This document shows positions 16,226-22,620 of a stretch of DNA of 22,620 nucleotides, one piece after another (position 1 is the stretch's first letter; every line of letters starts with the position of its first letter). The notes beneath the pieces were generated by a model that was not told where the DNA came from, searched no databases, and saw only the letters and a program-made list of their open reading frames with translations. Position numbers and translations under genes: made by a program. Source of the stretch: an uncultured Eubacteriales bacterium (GTDB lineage Bacteria; Bacillota; Clostridia; Oscillospirales; CAG-272). The DNA lies in assembly GCA_934489945.1 (NCBI GenBank), contig CAKSSY010000024.1:1-22620 (forward strand), written 5' to 3'.

Positions 16226-16299
16226 TGGAGCGGATAACGGGAATCGAACCCGCGTAGCCAGCTTGGGAAGCTGGAGTTTTACCATTAGACTATATCCGC
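16226..16299 (-). tRNA. tRNA-Gly (anticodon CCC)
   Basis: Cloverleaf on the minus strand: acceptor GCGGATA pairs with TATCCGC, discriminator T, and the CCA end is encoded (16226-16228). The D arm is TAGTCTAATGGTAAAACT-like, the anticodon stem CCAGC/GCTGG carries the loop TTCCCAA with CCC at positions 34-36, and the T arm holds GGTTCGATTCC. CCC reads GGG codons. A consensus promoter lies directly upstream and a shared terminator downstream. Confidence 0.96.
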
Positions 16300-16310
16300 A
16301 TTGCCTTAAC

Positions 16311-16339
16311 ATTATACTCCATACCATGAGCTTTGTCAA
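16311..16339 (-). promoter_or_regulatory. Consensus promoter of tRNA-Gly
   Basis: Minus-strand TTGACA (16334-16339), 17-bp spacer, TATAAT (16311-16316): a perfect sigma-A match, 12 nt before the tRNA 5' end, so the precursor has only a few extra 5' bases. Confidence 0.92.
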
Positions 16340-16364
16340 GACAATTTTGCATTTTTAAAAGTAT

Positions 16365-18593
16365 TTATTTCAATTCTTCCTTACTTCCGTCAGAAGAATC
16401 GAAATCTTTTACAGAGGAACCCGGAATATTGGGCGTTATCTTACGACTGCCCGATTGCTGAGGCACCTCAAAATCAAAAACCGCTTTTCCTTCCTCCAAT
16501 TTCAGCATGGCGTCAAATGTCTTTCCCGTTCTTTTGGAACGAAAGCCTGCGATCTTCCCCGTATGTCCCGTTTCCAACAACAATTTCATATTGGCAATCG
16601 AGATTGCACGCTCGCAAATATACAGATTCACCTTGAAAGTGCAACCTTCTTTATAGTTCTTACACCCGTAGGAAAATCTGCCGCGCATAATATCACCACC
16701 GCAAACAGGACATCGTCCCACAATCTCTCCGAAGCATCCTGTATCTTCATCTGTCTCAAACGAGGCGTTTTTCTTGGAAAACACCTCGGCAATTTCAGCC
16801 TTGGCAAGATTCACCGAATCCTTCACCGTAATTTTACCGTGATAAACTTTTTTCAACGCCTGACCGAGTTGCGATGTCTTATACTTATCCATATTGATTT
16901 TCATACGAGAAAGCGACTCGATCAGAAATTCTCCTTTCGGGAGAATCGTATAAACGTCTTTCTTCAAAAGAATATACTCACTCTTACGGGCGTTGTCGAT
17001 AATTCCCGTTCGTGTTGCCTCGGTGCCAAGTTCCAGACCTTCAAAAATCGCCCTATAATCCTCGCTGTCATCGGCTTGCGACGTTTCGTCGTCATTTTTT
17101 CCCTTAGCGCTGTTTTTCTCGTCCCGGAACGGATTTTTCAGGTAGTTATTCAGGGTCTCAATCGTATAGTGCTTGGGTGGTGTGGTTTCTTTTTCGGTGG
17201 GCTTGAAGTCTATATTGACAACATCACCCTTTTTCAGCTTCGGCAACAGTTTGTCCTTCGCCGAGTTATCGTCATACTTTGTCCATCCGGGTTCTGCAAT
17301 CACTGTTCCTTTTAAAGAAAAATCTTCATATTCGCCGACAGAAACCACAATCTCGGACTTCTCAATTACGCAGTCCTCCGAGCAGAATACCGCCACAAAG
17401 CGTCGAAAAACCGTTGAATATACCTGCATCTCACGTTCACTGAGACGTGATTTATCCGGTATCTTATACGTTGGTGTCAATGCCGAGTGGGATTCGATCT
17501 TGAAGTCGTCAAATATTGTTTTTTTATCCTTGAACTCCACCGGATACCCGATTTTCTGACAGTTGGCAAGGATATTCTTTATCTTGTCTTTCTCCGCCGT
17601 AGCCAGATATTCCGAATTGGTACGAGGATAAGTCAAATATCCCGCCTCATAAAGTTTCTGCACAATGGCGAGGCTTTCCTCCATCGGCATTTTATATTTT
17701 TTCCCGAGAACATTCTGCAGTTTTGACAACGAATACAACTTGCCCGGTGCCAATACATCCTTTTTTTTCTTCACCGATTTCACAACAGCTTTTTCGGCAT
17801 TATATTTATCGCAAAACGCAAGAGCATCGTTCAACTGTGTATTCTCAAATTTGGTTTTACTGACGAGTTCAACCGTCTCTCCATTGGTTTCGGCACGACT
17901 GACAATAGCGAAATACTTGCCGGGAACAAAATTTTTGATTGCCATATCACGGTCATAAATCGCTTTAACAATAGGAATAATGACTCGTCCGACACGAAGA
18001 AGCGAACCGGTTTTCAACGTGGCATAACGGGTCAGATTGACACCATACAACCAATCTATGTATGTTCTTGCCATCCCCTCATTGGCAAGGTTATCATATT
18101 CACTTTCGTCCTTCATCTCAGACAAGGCTTTGCGAATCGTCTCAGGCGTCTGATCCGGCAACCACAGCCGCTTGAACTTCTTTTCCGCAAGCAAGGCATG
18201 GTTGACACAAAGTCGAACAATAATCTCTCCTTCCCGATCGGCATCTCCCGCATTGACTATCGTATCCACATCTGCACGATTACAAAGATTCCGGATCAAT
18301 TCAAATTGCCGTTCCACACCGCCATCTACCTTCTTATCGCTTCCCTTCCGAAGTTCAAACCGAAACTCCGACGGAAAGCATGGCAGATTCTCCATCGTCC
18401 AAAATCTCTTTCCGTTTGTTGCAGGTGGATTCTCGCTGTATTCCTCAACATCGACAAGCGAAAAAAGGTGACCGAATGCCCACGTGACAATATATCCGTT
18501 CCCCTCCATATAGCCGTTCCGTGCCACCATATTCCCGATACTGCCGGCAATATTCCGCCCGAGACTTGGTTTTTCCGCGATAATGAGAATCAT
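16365..18593 (-). CDS. topB: Type IA DNA topoisomerase, divergent topoisomerase III group
   Basis: Relaxes or decatenates DNA by passing one strand through a transient single-strand break. The 742-residue enzyme has a Toprim domain (AEKPS with Glu7; DADREGE at 117-123) and the active-site Tyr322 in LTYPRTNSEYL, then a C-terminal zinc-ribbon region (CPVCGG ... CKNYKEGC, positions about 655-680). Several class motifs are altered: GRVQTPTL is GRVIIPIV (202-209), SHHAIIPT is SHSALTPT (368-375) and GTPATR is GTEATR. The catalytic residues remain, so it is probably active but belongs to a divergent subgroup. Start 18593 was chosen because AAAGGG lies 6 nt upstream; the ATG at 18608 lies inside a palindrome and has no ribosome binding site. 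No mobile-element genes are near, although TopB-like enzymes are often carried by them. Confidence 0.9.
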   Translation of the reverse strand: MILIIAEKPSLGRNIAGSIGNMVARNGYMEGNGYIVTWAFGHLFSLVDVEEYSENPPATNGKRFWTMENLPCFPSEFRFELRKGSDKKVDGGVERQFELIRNLCNRADVDTIVNAGDADREGEIIVRLCVNHALLAEKKFKRLWLPDQTPETIRKALSEMKDESEYDNLANEGMARTYIDWLYGVNLTRYATLKTGSLLRVGRVIIPIVKAIYDRDMAIKNFVPGKYFAIVSRAETNGETVELVSKTKFENTQLNDALAFCDKYNAEKAVVKSVKKKKDVLAPGKLYSLSKLQNVLGKKYKMPMEESLAIVQKLYEAGYLTYPRTNSEYLATAEKDKIKNILANCQKIGYPVEFKDKKTIFDDFKIESHSALTPTYKIPDKSRLSEREMQVYSTVFRRFVAVFCSEDCVIEKSEIVVSVGEYEDFSLKGTVIAEPGWTKYDDNSAKDKLLPKLKKGDVVNIDFKPTEKETTPPKHYTIETLNNYLKNPFRDEKNSAKGKNDDETSQADDSEDYRAIFEGLELGTEATRTGIIDNARKSEYILLKKDVYTILPKGEFLIESLSRMKINMDKYKTSQLGQALKKVYHGKITVKDSVNLAKAEIAEVFSKKNASFETDEDTGCFGEIVGRCPVCGGDIMRGRFSYGCKNYKEGCTFKVNLYICERAISIANMKLLLETGHTGKIAGFRSKRTGKTFDAMLKLEEGKAVFDFEVPQQSGSRKITPNIPGSSVKDFDSSDGSKEELK

Positions 18594-18605
18594 ATCCTGC
18601 CCTTT

Positions 18606-18631
18606 CATCTTGTCTCAAATGAGACAAGATG
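18606..18631. repeat. Near-perfect 26-bp palindrome just before topB
   Basis: Two perfect 12-bp arms (18606-18617 and 18620-18631) flank two bases. It ends 12 nt before the chosen topB start codon and is not followed by a T run, so it is not a normal terminator. It could be an operator or a leader hairpin next to the ribosome binding site. Confidence 0.8.
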
Positions 18632-18668
18632 CGTGCTCCCATATCAAAAGCGCATGGTCAGCACGCAT
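18629..18668. repeat. Second inverted repeat in the pfkB-topB gap, overlapping the first
   Basis: Arms ATGCGTGCT (18629-18637) and AGCACGCAT (18660-18668), perfect 9 bp with a 22-nt loop. It shares 3 bases with the 26-bp palindrome, so full formation of both hairpins in one RNA would compete at that edge. Confidence 0.6.
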
Positions 18669-18681
18669 GAATTGTTGTATT

Positions 18682-19692
18682 TTATCTCTGTACTCGTCCG
18701 GTGCCGGTGCCGTTCATCAGCCCCTTGACTTCGGAAACGGTAACTTCATTGAAGTCGTTGCAAATCGTCTGCTTCAGTGTCGACGCGGCAACCGCAAAGT
18801 CCACAGCAAACTGATTCTCCTGCCCCTCGGAAAGAGCATAAATCAACCCTCCGCAAAAGCTGTCTTCTGTTCCCAAATAATCAACAATATGAATACGATA
18901 TTCCTTGGAACGATAATATTCACCGTGATTAAAGAGGACTGCCGACCAATCGTTGGAATCGGCAGAAACGTTTTTCCGCACTGTTACGGCAACGGTCGGG
19001 ATACTGAAGCGATCGGAAAGGATCTTGGCAATCTCAGGATGTTCGGAAGTTCCGTTTTCGCTGTTTCCTTCTTCTCTGCCAATATTAAAAACTTTCGCAC
19101 AATCCTCTTCATCGGCTATCAACACATTTACATAAGGCATGAGCGTTGACATAACCTGATTTGCCTTTTTTCCATCCCAAAGGCTCTTCCTGTAACTCAG
19201 ATCACAACTGATCGTAACTCCGAGTTCCTTAGCTGTCCTGCACGCTTCCAGACAAATCTCAGCACAGGAATCACTCAGCGCGGGAGTAATTCCCGTAAAA
19301 TGAAACCACTCGGTCTCCGCAAAGATTTTCTTCCAGTCAAAATCTTCCTTTGACGCCATGGAAATCGCCGAATACTTTCTGTCATACAGAATTTTATTCT
19401 CTCTTTGCGAAGCCCCTCTTTCCATGAAGTAAAGCCCCATTCTGTCTCCACCGCGTATCACACGTGAAACATCCACATTGTGCGCTTTGAGAGATTGGAT
19501 TGCCGAATCCGCAAGATTGTTTTCAGGCACCTTGGTAATGAAAACCGCTTTCTTTCCGAAATTAGCAAGAGAAACTGCTACATTCGCCTCGCCGCCACCG
19601 TAACTGATTTCAAGGCGATGCGCCTGCACGATACGTTCATATCCTTCCGGATTGAGCCGTCCCATAATTTCTCCGAAGCAAACAAATTCCAT
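18682..19692 (-). CDS. PfkB family sugar kinase, 2-keto-3-deoxygluconate kinase-like
   Basis: Ribokinase-fold enzyme that phosphorylates a sugar with ATP. The 336-residue protein shows the PfkB N-terminal region FGEIMGRLNP and SYGGGEANVAVSLANFG (substrate-binding GG motif near 32-35), the middle segment FHFTGITPAL, and the C-terminal catalytic region IVDYLGTEDSFCGGLIYAL. Catalytic Asp277 is kept, but the usual DxxGAGD/GGGD is GTED, unusual for the anion hole. Layout resembles KdgK, which acts on 2-keto-3-deoxygluconate from uronic acids; other sugars remain possible. Start 19692 was chosen because GGAAAGGA lies 10 nt upstream; the longer frame from 19803 begins before the promoter. It has its own promoter and is followed after 88 nt by topB. 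Confidence 0.85.
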   Translation of the reverse strand: MEFVCFGEIMGRLNPEGYERIVQAHRLEISYGGGEANVAVSLANFGKKAVFITKVPENNLADSAIQSLKAHNVDVSRVIRGGDRMGLYFMERGASQRENKILYDRKYSAISMASKEDFDWKKIFAETEWFHFTGITPALSDSCAEICLEACRTAKELGVTISCDLSYRKSLWDGKKANQVMSTLMPYVNVLIADEEDCAKVFNIGREEGNSENGTSEHPEIAKILSDRFSIPTVAVTVRKNVSADSNDWSAVLFNHGEYYRSKEYRIHIVDYLGTEDSFCGGLIYALSEGQENQFAVDFAVAASTLKQTICNDFNEVTVSEVKGLMNGTGTGRVQR

Positions 19693-19768
19693 AAATGTGC
19701 CATCCTTTCCGGTGTCATAGACGCAATCCGTCGTTTCCCCTCCCGGGTTCAAACACCGATTCTTGCCT

Positions 19769-19797
19769 ATTATACATGATTTTACCCGAAAAGTCAA
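19769..19797 (-). promoter_or_regulatory. Sigma-A promoter of the PfkB kinase gene
   Basis: Minus-strand TTGACT (19792-19797), 17-bp spacer, TATAAT (19769-19774). The leader of about 70 nt holds a weak 6-bp hairpin (CGGTGT/ACACCG) ending near the ribosome binding site. Confidence 0.85.
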
Positions 19798-19860
19798 GTA
19801 CATTTTTCCGACACTCTTTGCGGTTCACAATAGTATCGGCGATTGTTCCGGCAAGCCTTG

Positions 19861-20634
19861 TCAGATCTGTTTCCGTATCCGTTCAAGTGCCCCTTTTTCC
19901 AAACGTGACACCTGTGCCTGAGAAATTCCGATTTCGTTGGCAATTTCCACCTGCGTTTTGTTTTTATAAAAACGCATCTGAATAATTTTCCGTTCCCTCT
20001 CGCTCAGGGTTTTCATTGCCTCTTTTAACGCAATACTCTCCAGCCAAGATTCGTCACCGGAATCACTGTCACTGATTTGATCCATTACATACAGGGAATC
20101 TCCTCCTTCACTGTAAACGGGTTCATACAGCGAAATCGGTTCAATAATCGCCTCCATGGAACGCAAAACACTCTCTCGCGCTTCCCCCATCCGTTCGGCA
20201 ATTTCATCAAGCGTGGGTTCTCGCTCCTTTTCCCGAATCAGTTCCTCCCTCGCCTTGAGAGAACGATATGCCATATCCCTCACAGAGCGACTGATACGAA
20301 TGGCATTGTTATCCCGCAAGTAACGCCTTATCTCTCCGATAATCATTGGAACCGCATAGGTGGAAAACTTTACATTCATATTCAGATTAAAGTTGTCGAC
20401 CGCCTTGACAAGCCCGATACACCCAACCTGAAACAGATCATCCAGATTTTCACTCCTTCCCGTAAAACGTTGTATAATACTCAATACCAGTCTCAGATTT
20501 CCATATATCAGTTTTTGTCGTGCATCGGCATCTCCGGACCGGCTCCGTACCAAAAGGTCATGTTTTTCATCATCTGTCAGAGTTTTCAGTTCCGCAGTGT
20601 TCACACCGCATATTTGGACTTTATTATAATACAT
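19861..20634 (-). CDS. sigG: RNA polymerase sporulation sigma factor sigma-G
   Basis: Directs late forespore gene expression during sporulation. The 257-residue protein starts with NKVQICGVNTAELKTL, the N-terminal signature of sigma-G (compare the NKVEICGVDT form in Bacilli), contains sigma region 2 (about 44-110, NLRLVLSIIQRFTGRSENLDDLFQ, quoted in part) and region 4.2 with an H-T-H at TQVEIANEIGISQAQVSRLE, and has the usual length. AGGAG lies 7 nt before the ATG at 20634; the ORF extension to 20682 lacks a site. Unlike Bacillus, the spoIIGA-sigE genes are not next to it in this window; nrdR is upstream. This gene shows that the organism belongs to a spore-forming lineage. Confidence 0.95.
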   Translation of the reverse strand: MYYNKVQICGVNTAELKTLTDDEKHDLLVRSRSGDADARQKLIYGNLRLVLSIIQRFTGRSENLDDLFQVGCIGLVKAVDNFNLNMNVKFSTYAVPMIIGEIRRYLRDNNAIRISRSVRDMAYRSLKAREELIREKEREPTLDEIAERMGEARESVLRSMEAIIEPISLYEPVYSEGGDSLYVMDQISDSDSGDESWLESIALKEAMKTLSERERKIIQMRFYKNKTQVEIANEIGISQAQVSRLEKGALERIRKQI

Positions 20635-20664
20635 CTGACTTCTCCTGTAATTACTTACAGAAAA

Positions 20665-20694
20665 AGTATTGACGAAAAGCACTCCGACCTATTC
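20665..20694 (-). promoter_or_regulatory. Possible forespore-type promoter of sigG
   Basis: Minus-strand GAATA (20690-20694), 18-bp spacer, CAATACT (20665-20671). The -35 fits the sigma-G/sigma-F class (GHATR) but the -10 deviates from CATNHTA. The expected start site would be about 20 nt before the ATG. It overlaps the nrdR terminator stem. No sigma-A promoter was seen in this gap. Confidence 0.3.
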
Positions 20695-20719
20695 AAAAGA
20701 AACAGGCAGGAGTGCTTTT
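20675..20719 (-). terminator. Terminator-like hairpin after nrdR
   Basis: Arms of 11 bp (20675-20685 with 20709-20719) around a 23-nt loop that can form extra pairs; TTTT forms the end of the stem and CGTCAATACTTTTT follows on the minus strand. It separates nrdR from sigG and could prevent vegetative read-through into the sigma factor gene. Confidence 0.6.
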
Positions 20720-20742
20720 GTAATTTGTGGTAAAACAGTGTA

Positions 20743-21192
20743 TTATTTTTTCAGATTGCGAAGTTTTTCCAGCTCCACCAAAAATGAATCGACATCCTGA
20801 AACTGCCGGTAAACCGATGCAAATCGCACATACGCGACCTCGTCGACCGCGCGCAGGCGAGTCAAAACCATTTCACCGATTTCTTTAGTGGTCACATCCT
20901 CCCGCAAAGAGTTCTGCAACTCGGTTTCAATATCGGATACAATCTCTTCTGCATGAATCGGACGTTTCTGGCAGGCTTTCAGAACACCCGTCAGCAACTT
21001 GGCACGGTCAAACGGCTCCTTGGAGCCATCCTTCTTGGTTACAAAAACCTGAAGTGTCTCCACAATCTCATAAGTCGTAAAACGTTTTTTACAAGAAAGA
21101 CATTCTCTCCGCCGTCGGATGCTGGCACCGTCCGGTGTAGGTCTTGAGTCAACAACTTTACTGTCAAAATAACCACAAGCAGGACATCTCAT
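20743..21192 (-). CDS. nrdR: Transcriptional repressor NrdR
   Basis: Represses ribonucleotide reductase genes by sensing ATP/dATP. The 149-residue protein has the N-terminal zinc ribbon (MRCPACG with Cys3/Cys6, CLSC with Cys31/Cys34, and the RRRECLSCKKRFTTYE block) and an ATP-cone domain from about 48 (VTKKDGSKEPFDRAKLLTGV). Length and start match the family exactly (MRCPxCG). The ribosome binding site AAGGAG (21216-21221) is 24 nt from the ATG in linear sequence, but a hairpin fills the gap. It has a good promoter and a terminator-like hairpin behind it. No NrdR box was sought beyond this window, and no nrd genes are present here. Confidence 0.97.
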   Translation of the reverse strand: MRCPACGYFDSKVVDSRPTPDGASIRRRRECLSCKKRFTTYEIVETLQVFVTKKDGSKEPFDRAKLLTGVLKACQKRPIHAEEIVSDIETELQNSLREDVTTKEIGEMVLTRLRAVDEVAYVRFASVYRQFQDVDSFLVELEKLRNLKK

Positions 21193-21200
21193 ATTTGAGT

Positions 21201-21221
21201 ACGCTGTTTCAGCGTCTCCTT
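21201..21221 (-). promoter_or_regulatory. Shine-Dalgarno separated from the nrdR start by a small hairpin
   Basis: AAGGAG (21216-21221) is directly followed by ACGCTGAAACAGCGT (21201-21215), a 6-bp stem with an AAA loop, then 8 nt to the ATG. With the hairpin folded, the effective distance is about 8 nt, which is normal; unfolded it is 23 nt. No other in-frame start codon is closer. Confidence 0.65.
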
Positions 21222-21245
21222 TCCGGATTGATACTTTTCTCCTTT

Positions 21246-21274
21246 ATTATATCAGAAAAAAAACGTTTTGTAAA
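21246..21274 (-). promoter_or_regulatory. Sigma-A promoter of nrdR
   Basis: Minus-strand TTTACA (21269-21274), 17-bp spacer, TATAAT (21246-21251) with extended TG. Confidence 0.8.
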
Positions 21275-21289
21275 GAGTTTTTCAATGAT

Positions 21290-21619
21290 TTACCATCCCG
21301 TCTTTCCGCCTTGATTCCGGTGAGCGTCCATATCGTCAGCCATCCAATCCTCCAGAATCTCAGGTAATATGTAGGGTCTGACTTTTCCTCTCGCGATCCG
21401 TTCAAATATGTCGGTAACACCGGACAGTGTTCCACGCAACATTCCATTCTCGCTTTCATCTCCGGAGGACACCGAAATCCGGAACACATCCGATTCCAAT
21501 CCGTTCCGGAACAATTGATACACCATTTGTTCCGTCCCAACACCACAAGTGATGCGTCCAATCTCGGTCAAAGTCATATTTGAAATGTCTTCCTCGGTTC
21601 CTTCTTTACTCAATTGCAT
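21290..21619 (-). CDS. Unknown 109-residue soluble protein upstream of nrdR
   Basis: Not recognised with confidence. The product is short, acidic, without membrane segments or signal peptide. It has a predicted beta-rich core (ISNMTLTEIGRITCGVG, then VFRISVSSGDESENGMLRGT) and a C-terminal helix ending in ARGKVRPYILPEILEDWM, reminiscent of small Firmicutes DUF proteins (a DUF6514-like pattern is possible but unproven). The start is supported by AGGAG followed by AGGAAAAA before the ATG at 21619, and an extended -10 promoter lies at 21666-21674. An overlapping frame on the same strand (21247-21561) has no ribosome binding site and was rejected. Confidence 0.7.
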   Translation of the reverse strand: MQLSKEGTEEDISNMTLTEIGRITCGVGTEQMVYQLFRNGLESDVFRISVSSGDESENGMLRGTLSGVTDIFERIARGKVRPYILPEILEDWMADDMDAHRNQGGKTGW

Positions 21620-21665
21620 TTTTTCCTCTCCTTTTTTATTACTGCGGTTTTCCCGCTTCTTTTTT

Positions 21666-21674
21666 ATTATATCA
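21666..21674 (-). promoter_or_regulatory. Extended -10 promoter of the 109-residue protein gene
   Basis: TGATATAAT (TGnTATAAT) on the minus strand, about 47 nt before the start codon; no clear -35. Confidence 0.55.
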
Positions 21675-21839
21675 TAAAATCTTTCATAATTTTTTCGAAA
21701 ATTTATTCCAATTTTGCCGTTTTTGTCTATAATTTTGTCATATTTTCCAAAAAAAGGTGCTTTCCCGATTTTCTCCTGTAGACGAAAAACTGCGATTATG
21801 ATAGAATTGTATCAGCATTTAATGAAAGGTACATAAATT

Positions 21840-22085
21840 ATGAAAAAACTTCGTTCAGCCAACATAACGGTTTCCCAACATTCTCTCTTTTTATTGCGCG
21901 TCTGTTTTCTGATCACCTTGATTGAACTTGCTTTGATTGTTGCCGATATGCAAGCCGGCAATTATCGGAATCAACTGTATGCCGCCCGCCTCTTTTATAA
22001 AATGGTAGAGTATATCATGTTGGACATTACCGTTACCGTTGGCGGCGCCTTTCTTTTTGACTTAGCGGTACGCGATTTCGGTTGA
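21840..22085 (+). CDS. Small two-TM membrane protein of unknown function
   Basis: An 81-residue product with a basic N-terminus (MKKLRS), a hydrophobic segment at about 16-36 (LFLLRVCFLITLIELALIVAD, quoted in part as LFLLRVCFLITL), a short polar loop, and a second hydrophobic segment at about 59-76 (IMLDITVTVGGAFLFDLA). AAAGG lies about 10 nt before the ATG, and TGATAGAAT (21799-21807) could be an extended -10. It converges on the SLH gene and their 3' ends overlap by 24 nt. I do not recognise a family; it could be a toxin-like or accessory membrane peptide, with no evidence for either. Confidence 0.6.
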   Translation: MKKLRSANITVSQHSLFLLRVCFLITLIELALIVADMQAGNYRNQLYAARLFYKMVEYIMLDITVTVGGAFLFDLAVRDFG

Positions 22086-22620
22086 TCCACTTTTTACCCG
22101 TTGCAACATATACAACATATATGCCGTCTGTTCTCTTGTAAGAGTTGCTCCGGCATTGACATAGCCGCCTTTGCTGTCCATAACTCCCAGATCCGCAAGC
22201 GTTTCCACAGCATCTTTTGCCCATGCCGGAACACTGTTCGCGTCAGCAAATACCGGTTTCACGGTCGGTGCTTCTGCCGCAATCATACGCGAAAGAATTA
22301 CGGCAGCTTCGGCACGTGTAATCCCGGCATCCGGATCCAGCAACAACTCACCATCCGCTTGTATTTTCCCATAAACATATTTTTTTTCTGTAGCAAGAGC
22401 AACATAACCCTTCAGATTTTTGGGAATACTCCCATCATCATCAAAAACCGTTTTCTCGCAGTCCTTCACCGACTCAAGTCCGACCGCTTTCATTGCTGCC
22501 ACCACAAAATCCAGTCTCGTAACACCTTTTTCCGGTTCAAAACAACTTTTTCCGTCTATTTTCACCTCTTCCATAATTCCCTGTTCGGTCAGAGAAATGG
22601 CGGGAACATGTGCAATACGG
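22062..22620 (-). CDS. SLH-domain surface protein, C-terminal part (5' end outside the window)
   Basis: The open frame runs off the window's right edge, so the ATG at 22574 is internal; the sequence before it (RIAHVPAISLTEQGIMEEV) already reads as SLH repeat. About 186 codons are visible with three SLH-type motifs: FEPEKGVTRLDFVVAAM, LDPDAGITRAEAAVIL and VNAGATLTREQTAYML. SLH repeats anchor exported proteins or S-layer proteins to secondary cell-wall polymers. Here they form the C-terminus, ending with TAA at 22062. The nature of the N-terminal part cannot be told. It overlaps the small membrane protein gene tail to tail. Confidence 0.85.
   Translation of the reverse strand, partial: RIAHVPAISLTEQGIMEEVKIDGKSCFEPEKGVTRLDFVVAAMKAVGLESVKDCEKTVFDDDGSIPKNLKGYVALATEKKYVYGKIQADGELLLDPDAGITRAEAAVILSRMIAAEAPTVKPVFADANSVPAWAKDAVETLADLGVMDSKGGYVNAGATLTREQTAYMLYMLQRVKSGSTEIAYR

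Noticed and set aside
18606..18631. The topB palindrome as a terminator of pfkB
   Set aside because: Minus-strand sequence after it is GAAAGGG-like with no T run.
19693..19803. N-terminal extension of the PfkB kinase
   Set aside because: It overlaps the kinase promoter, and family proteins begin at the MEFVCFGEI start.
1..22620. CRISPR array, insertion sequence or integrase-type mobile element
   Set aside because: No regularly spaced direct repeats, transposase or recombinase was seen; topB alone is not evidence of a mobile element.

Overview
The window looks like chromosomal DNA from a Gram-positive, spore-forming member of the Clostridia. Evidence: a forespore sigma-G gene, AGGAGG-type ribosome binding sites, sigma-A type -35/-10 promoters at ordinary 17-bp spacing, a YmfF/YmfH-like M16 peptidase pair, a single-cysteine-motif NrdR and an SLH-domain surface protein. 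I saw no prophage, insertion sequence or CRISPR array. Genus cannot be set from the sequence alone; an uncultured gut Firmicute is a guess.

Layout. (1) 1-1363: a stand-alone sugar-ABC ATPase of the UgpC/MsmK type on the minus strand, with a hairpin terminator behind it. (2) 1571-5237, minus: an operon of a one-TM unknown protein, an RsuA-type pseudouridine synthase and the transcription/RNA factor Tex. (3) 5257-5626: a small MGMT-like gene on the minus strand, divergent from (4) 5655-7662, plus: a self-regulated TetR repressor with a coupled ABC exporter whose ATPase gene carries an apparent 1-nt frameshift. (5) 7726-9536, minus: an AMP-forming acyl-CoA synthetase. (6) 9560-14964, minus: a tightly coupled operon of M16 peptidase pair - lgt - folD - HPr-kinase-like protein - PqqD-like protein. 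(7) 15001-16197, plus: a cytoplasmic CE15-like esterase. (8) 16226-16339, minus: tRNA-Gly(CCC). (9) 16365-19797, minus: PfkB sugar kinase followed by a divergent topoisomerase III. (10) 19861-21674, minus: an unknown 109-aa protein, nrdR and sigG. (11) 21840-22620: a small membrane protein (plus) converging on the C-terminal SLH part of a surface protein (minus) that runs off the window.

Most genes are housekeeping. Carbohydrate use recurs: a shared ATPase for sugar importers, a glucuronoyl-esterase-like hydrolase and a KdgK-like kinase would fit breakdown of uronic-acid-containing plant glycans, although they are not in one operon here. The most intriguing cassette is the HPr-kinase-like / PqqD-like pair, joined by 4-nt ATGA overlaps to folD and lying in the same operon as an M16 heterodimer. 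PqqD domains, M16 peptidases and HprK-like kinases are each known in peptide-maturation pathways, yet no precursor peptide or radical SAM enzyme is visible here. Other points of note are a perfect operator palindrome over the tetR start, a hairpin that sits between the Shine-Dalgarno and start codon of nrdR, overlapping palindromes in the topB leader, and altered signature residues in the MGMT-like protein, the PfkB kinase and the topoisomerase.
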